64,000 bases of DNA from Paramacrobiotus metropolitanus. Lineage: Eukaryota > Tardigrada > Eutardigrada > Parachela > Macrobiotidae. A program made the translations under genes and the position numbers. The first letter of the stretch is position 1; every line of letters begins with the position of its first letter. Below the pieces are notes generated by a model, which was given only the letters and a program-made list of their open reading frames with translations, searched no databases and had not been told where the DNA came from. The stretch lies in NCBI RefSeq assembly GCF_019649055.1, contig NW_026570223.1, positions 2,046,001 to 2,110,000 of the forward strand, in the 5' to 3' direction. This document shows positions 61,101 to 64,000 of the stretch, one piece after another.

Positions 61101-62553
61101 CTGTTTCCTGAAGAACAACAACGACTGCACGAGTACATTGTTGAGGTAATTGGGAAAAGTCGAGCGCCGAGTGTTTTTGACAAAGAGGATTTGCCGTATG
61201 TGGAAGCATTTATTCTGGAGACGCAACGCTTCTCCAGTTCCATGCCTTTTCCTCTGCCACATCGCACAGTGGTAGATACCACGTTAGGGGGATATCTGAT
61301 TCCAGCCGGTAAGGATTATGGTCTGCTTGCATTGTACTGCACACAGAGATTTTGCCGTTGCAGTTTTTTCATTCTAAAAGACTAGATCCGAGCTAATCCG
61401 ACTAAATCTGACCTAATATGTATTAAGGGTACTTAGGTAGATGGTCTTTTCTCAGTTCTCTGGCCGTCGTTTTACGAGTTTTTGCGACCTGCGTAAGTAT
61501 GTGCATACTAGCACATTATTGGTAGGCTTTGGATGACCTTTAGCAATACGGACAACACCGTATTCGATATCGATGGCATAACATTCATTTAATTTATTTC
61601 TTTGCATTTGTTACCTATAGAAATTTGGAAATTGGCATTAAAACTTACGGTGTTTTTACAGATTGTCCTTACAGTAGCTTTATGCAACTTGAATTACCGG
61701 TTGTAGTGCATCTTTCGCGAAAGGTCCAGGCATCTTTGAAGGAATTTAACCTACAAGTATATGTGTTTGTGCAAAGGGTTAACAGTTAACGCATTCATCC
61801 TTACGGGATGCTGTAAAGTCTTCTAGATACAAGCAGATTGATTGTATTTTCAGTAAATGCATTTCATATTTAAATTGCCCGGATTTACGTACTCAATGTT
61901 ACGAAAAACCGTAGCTCTCTGATTACTGCGCCTGCAGGATGGCGTGAACTGCTCTGGTGTCGCAGACTAATTAGTGATTACCATTCTCATAACAGTATGA
62001 TTTGCAGATACAACAGTGATAATAAATGCCTTCGCTGTTAATAATGACCGTGCCTTATGGAATGATCCAGAGATCTTCCGACCAAATCGATTTATGGGAA
62101 AAGATGGCAAATTAAACCAGCTAATCAGTAAAACAACTGGATTTGGGGAAGGTAAGTCAGCTGACGTGTCAGGAGAAGTGTACTGTGTGTAAGCCGGTAA
62201 CTCATGCAATCAACTTGGGTTGTAGTCCAAGCAGTAGCAGTCCATTTTGAACTAGGTCATTTCGCAGTATGTCATTTAGTTTTTGTACAGGGCGACGCCG
62301 ATGTCCAGGAGAACAAATCGCAAGAATAGTATTAATAGTTTTTCTTACGACATTGGTTCAAAATATAAAACTCGTGCATCCGGAAGGATACACGTTGCCG
62401 CCAGTGACGCGAACAAACGGAACATGTAAGTATAATACAAATATATGAAAATTTCTGTAGAAGTATCCAATTTGTCTTCGATGTTTCGCTTTTACAGCAT
62501 CACAACCACCTTTCTTTGAGATTTCCGTTAACATGCGGGATGTTCAGCATTAG
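58110..62553 (+). CDS. CYP2-like: cytochrome P450, CYP2 clan, microsomal
   Basis: A haem-thiolate monooxygenase anchored in the ER. Nine exons: 58110-58452, 59028-59099, 59741-59866, 60289-60636, 60882-60920, 61048-61308, 62008-62151, 62291-62425 and 62498-62553. They give 507 residues. It has an N-terminal anchor (residues 4-18) and the hinge LPPGPFGLPIIG. The C-helix is DTWKTHRK. I-helix residues 310-315 read AGSQDT, the K-helix ETQR is at 367-370, then DPEIFRPNRF. The haem loop is FGEGRRRCPGE with Cys449. Length and motifs are those of a complete clan-2 P450. All eight introns are phase 1. Several fall where vertebrate CYP2 introns do: before GIGF, before AGSQDT, after YLIPA and before GRRRC. 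The I-helix acid-alcohol pair is shifted by one residue relative to the usual AGxETT. Substrate unknown; detoxification or sterol/lipid metabolism are both possible. Confidence 0.93.
59156..59210. repeat. GCTAATAT short repeats
   Basis: Three copies of GCTAATAT, two of them running on into TATAT stretches, lie within 55 bases in the second intron of the P450. AT-rich simple repeat. Confidence 0.55.
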
Positions 62554-62718
62554 CAGCTTGTTCCAGCTTTACTGAAATGCCGTTATAATGCCATCGATGT
62601 GATGTGACAAGAAGCTATAATTGTACGATTACTTTGTTTATTTGTCCCTCCACATCAAACAGAAGTTGGAAATCAAATAGAAGTGTGATTTATTATTCGT
62701 TGCATATTTTCCTTTACA

Positions 62719-62724
62719 AATAAA
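62719..62724 (+). terminator. poly(A) signal AATAAA, P450
   Basis: AATAAA 165 bases past the P450 stop. Confidence 0.55.
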
Positions 62725-63059
62725 CAAGGCAGTCAGTACCATGATTTAGGCAATGCTTTCGATTTCGTTGTCGAATGTCTTGCGTAATGGAAAAAAGTCT
62801 GTATACAACGCCATATTAATGTGAAGACTCTATAAACAAAATAATACAACAACTCCCAAAGCAAAGCAACAGAAGTTAGTAAATGAACAACAGTTACAAC
62901 ACACACTACAAAACTGTTCCTGACTGGTGAGTAAGTCCTTAAACTTCAGCAGAAATTTATCAAAAACGCGCGACAACAATATCATTATAAAAGAAGATCG
63001 CTCGTTAGCAAATGCATCGGTTCCGTTAAGTACATAAGTGCTTATAAACATTTTTAATT

Positions 63060-63884
63060 TTATGTAACGAAATTCACAAACAGATCCTGAACAAAGGGTA
63101 GGTAAAACTCATTGTCAGTAAGATCGCACCCCGATTCATTTTTTTCCACTGCCCAGCTTCGCATGGTATAAGGCACTTGACAGCTGCACGCTAGAGGGTG
63201 GTGCTTTATTCCTGTTGCAGCAATACTCTCGTGCCAAACCTAAACCATGTGATATTTACAGCAGGAGCTATCAAATAAATAGCCTAACGCAAACGACCCA
63301 TAATAAGAATTAAAACGTACAACCCTAACTCAATAATTATAAGTATTCGTGAAGTTAAACATGGGCTCTTTCTTCTAGTAAGTAAATTATGGATATGTGT
63401 TCTTCAGAAATTATACATATCTTTATAACCATTTTTATTATGTAACCAACTCTCCATTAAATTGCAAAAACTTACCCACTGCTATCTTCAAACGAGTTTG
63501 TTCCATTGTAGAAGCGGTGGCATTAGGCGCATTTAATTCCGCATAAGAAAATAGACCATACAGCGCCGCTGTGAAACACTGCCGCCAGGAACCGCATTGT
63601 TCCACTTTCTCCTGAAAGCATCCATAATTTAAGTTCAGAAAAAATATGACACTCGACGAGCTAATAAAAAATATGTTTAAAGACTTCAAACTTTTCAATT
63701 CCACCACGTCAAACATGTACAATCACCGCAATGGCGCAATATAATTTCATAACGGAACAGCTCCTTGCATGACCTTTATATAACATCCACATTTGTAAAA
63801 GAAGCACATCAGTTCAGATCACCTGCAGTGCAGCCACATTGACGGGGCCATTGCCGGTGGGGACAGTATCCCATGAGCAGACCG
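63060..63884 (-). CDS. 3' part of an unidentified cysteine-rich, probably extracellular protein
   Basis: Three minus-strand exons chain with matching phases: 63884-63823 (entered in phase 1), 63611-63476 and 63211-63060 (stop). They give about 116 C-terminal residues. Earlier exons lie beyond the right edge. The reading is VCSWDTVPTGNGPVNVAALQ, then EKVEQCGSWRQCFTAALYGL and further, then ACSCQVPYTMRSWAVEKNES and a tail ending DLFVNFVT. Six cysteines and two N-glycosylation sequons (NAT, NES) suggest a secreted or luminal domain. The acceptor at 63885 has a strong pyrimidine tract. The longer open frame reaching 64000 in another register does not join in phase and is rejected. I do not recognise the family. 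Confidence 0.55.
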
Positions 63885-64000
63885 CTGGTATACAGGTCAG
63901 TGGAGAAAAAACAGTCCGCGCGTGACCAGATCGTTTGAAACAACGACGCGTTCTCGGAGGAGGAAAATCCTGTTAACGGTGAAAATCCGACTGTGCACAC

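Noticed and set aside
63809-64000. 63-codon minus-strand frame running off the edge
   Set aside because: Its end phase does not fit the following exons. A neighbouring frame starting at an acceptor with a strong pyrimidine tract joins correctly.
1-64000. tRNA, rRNA, CRISPR, integrated virus or transposon
   Set aside because: I looked for T-loop GGTTCGA-type words, repeat-spacer arrays, terminal repeats and transposase or polymerase motifs and saw none convincing. A tRNA scan and repeat masking would settle it.
1-64000. Functional clustering of endomembrane genes (PIGF, fucosidase, REEP, BLOC1S1, APH-1, P450)
   Set aside because: The genes are on both strands with separate promoters and interleaved with unrelated genes; chance proximity is the simpler reading.

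Overview
This 64 kb window is nuclear DNA of a small-genome animal. Genes are split by many short GT-AG introns, often 60-400 bases. Coding exons are clearly richer in G+C than the AT-rich spacers, AATAAA poly(A) signals follow many stop codons, and every recognisable product is a metazoan family. There are no operons, ribosome binding sites, CRISPR arrays or recognisable transposons. The species cannot be read from the sequence. An ecdysozoan such as a tardigrade is my guess only. Exon models were built by hand from splice consensus, reading-frame phase and remembered family sequences. The phases close to whole codon numbers in every complete multi-exon model except the frameshifted PAN copy.

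Left part (1-15256): a minus-strand PIGF gene (GPI-anchor synthesis) lies head to head with a plus-strand alpha-L-fucosidase. A 9.5 kb stretch follows with no recognisable gene. It contains a cluster of CCAAT boxes about 1.5 kb upstream of the next gene.

Middle part (15257-39255): a 13-exon RhoGAP of the ARHGAP18/28/40 (conundrum) family; a two-zinc-finger protein resembling CGGBP1; an intronless secreted proline-rich protein; two tandem minus-strand genes for small secreted PAN/Apple-domain proteins, the left one with a +1 frameshift; a six-EF-hand calbindin-32/calretinin-type gene; and a small minus-strand ORF with a poly(A) signal tucked behind the calbindin stop.

Right part (42367-64000): a densely packed housekeeping cluster. 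It holds a REEP1-4 type ER-shaping protein, BLOC1S1 (minus), a possible TOM5-like micro-protein, the gamma-secretase subunit APH-1, an XTBD protein like CDKN2AIPNL (minus), nicotinamide riboside kinase, a SETD3-like SET-domain methyltransferase, a nine-exon CYP2-clan cytochrome P450, and the last three exons of an unidentified cysteine-rich protein (minus) that runs off the right edge.

The genes do not form one pathway. Several act in the endomembrane system (PIGF, REEP, APH-1, BLOC1S1, fucosidase, P450), but I read this as coincidence in a gene-dense genome. The most interesting items are the frameshifted PAN duplicate, a required GC-AG intron in the SETD3-like gene, the CGGBP1-like architecture, the vertebrate-like exon plan of the P450 with a displaced I-helix acid-alcohol pair, two candidate micro-protein genes, and an over-represented TACTCGTA octamer in non-coding DNA.
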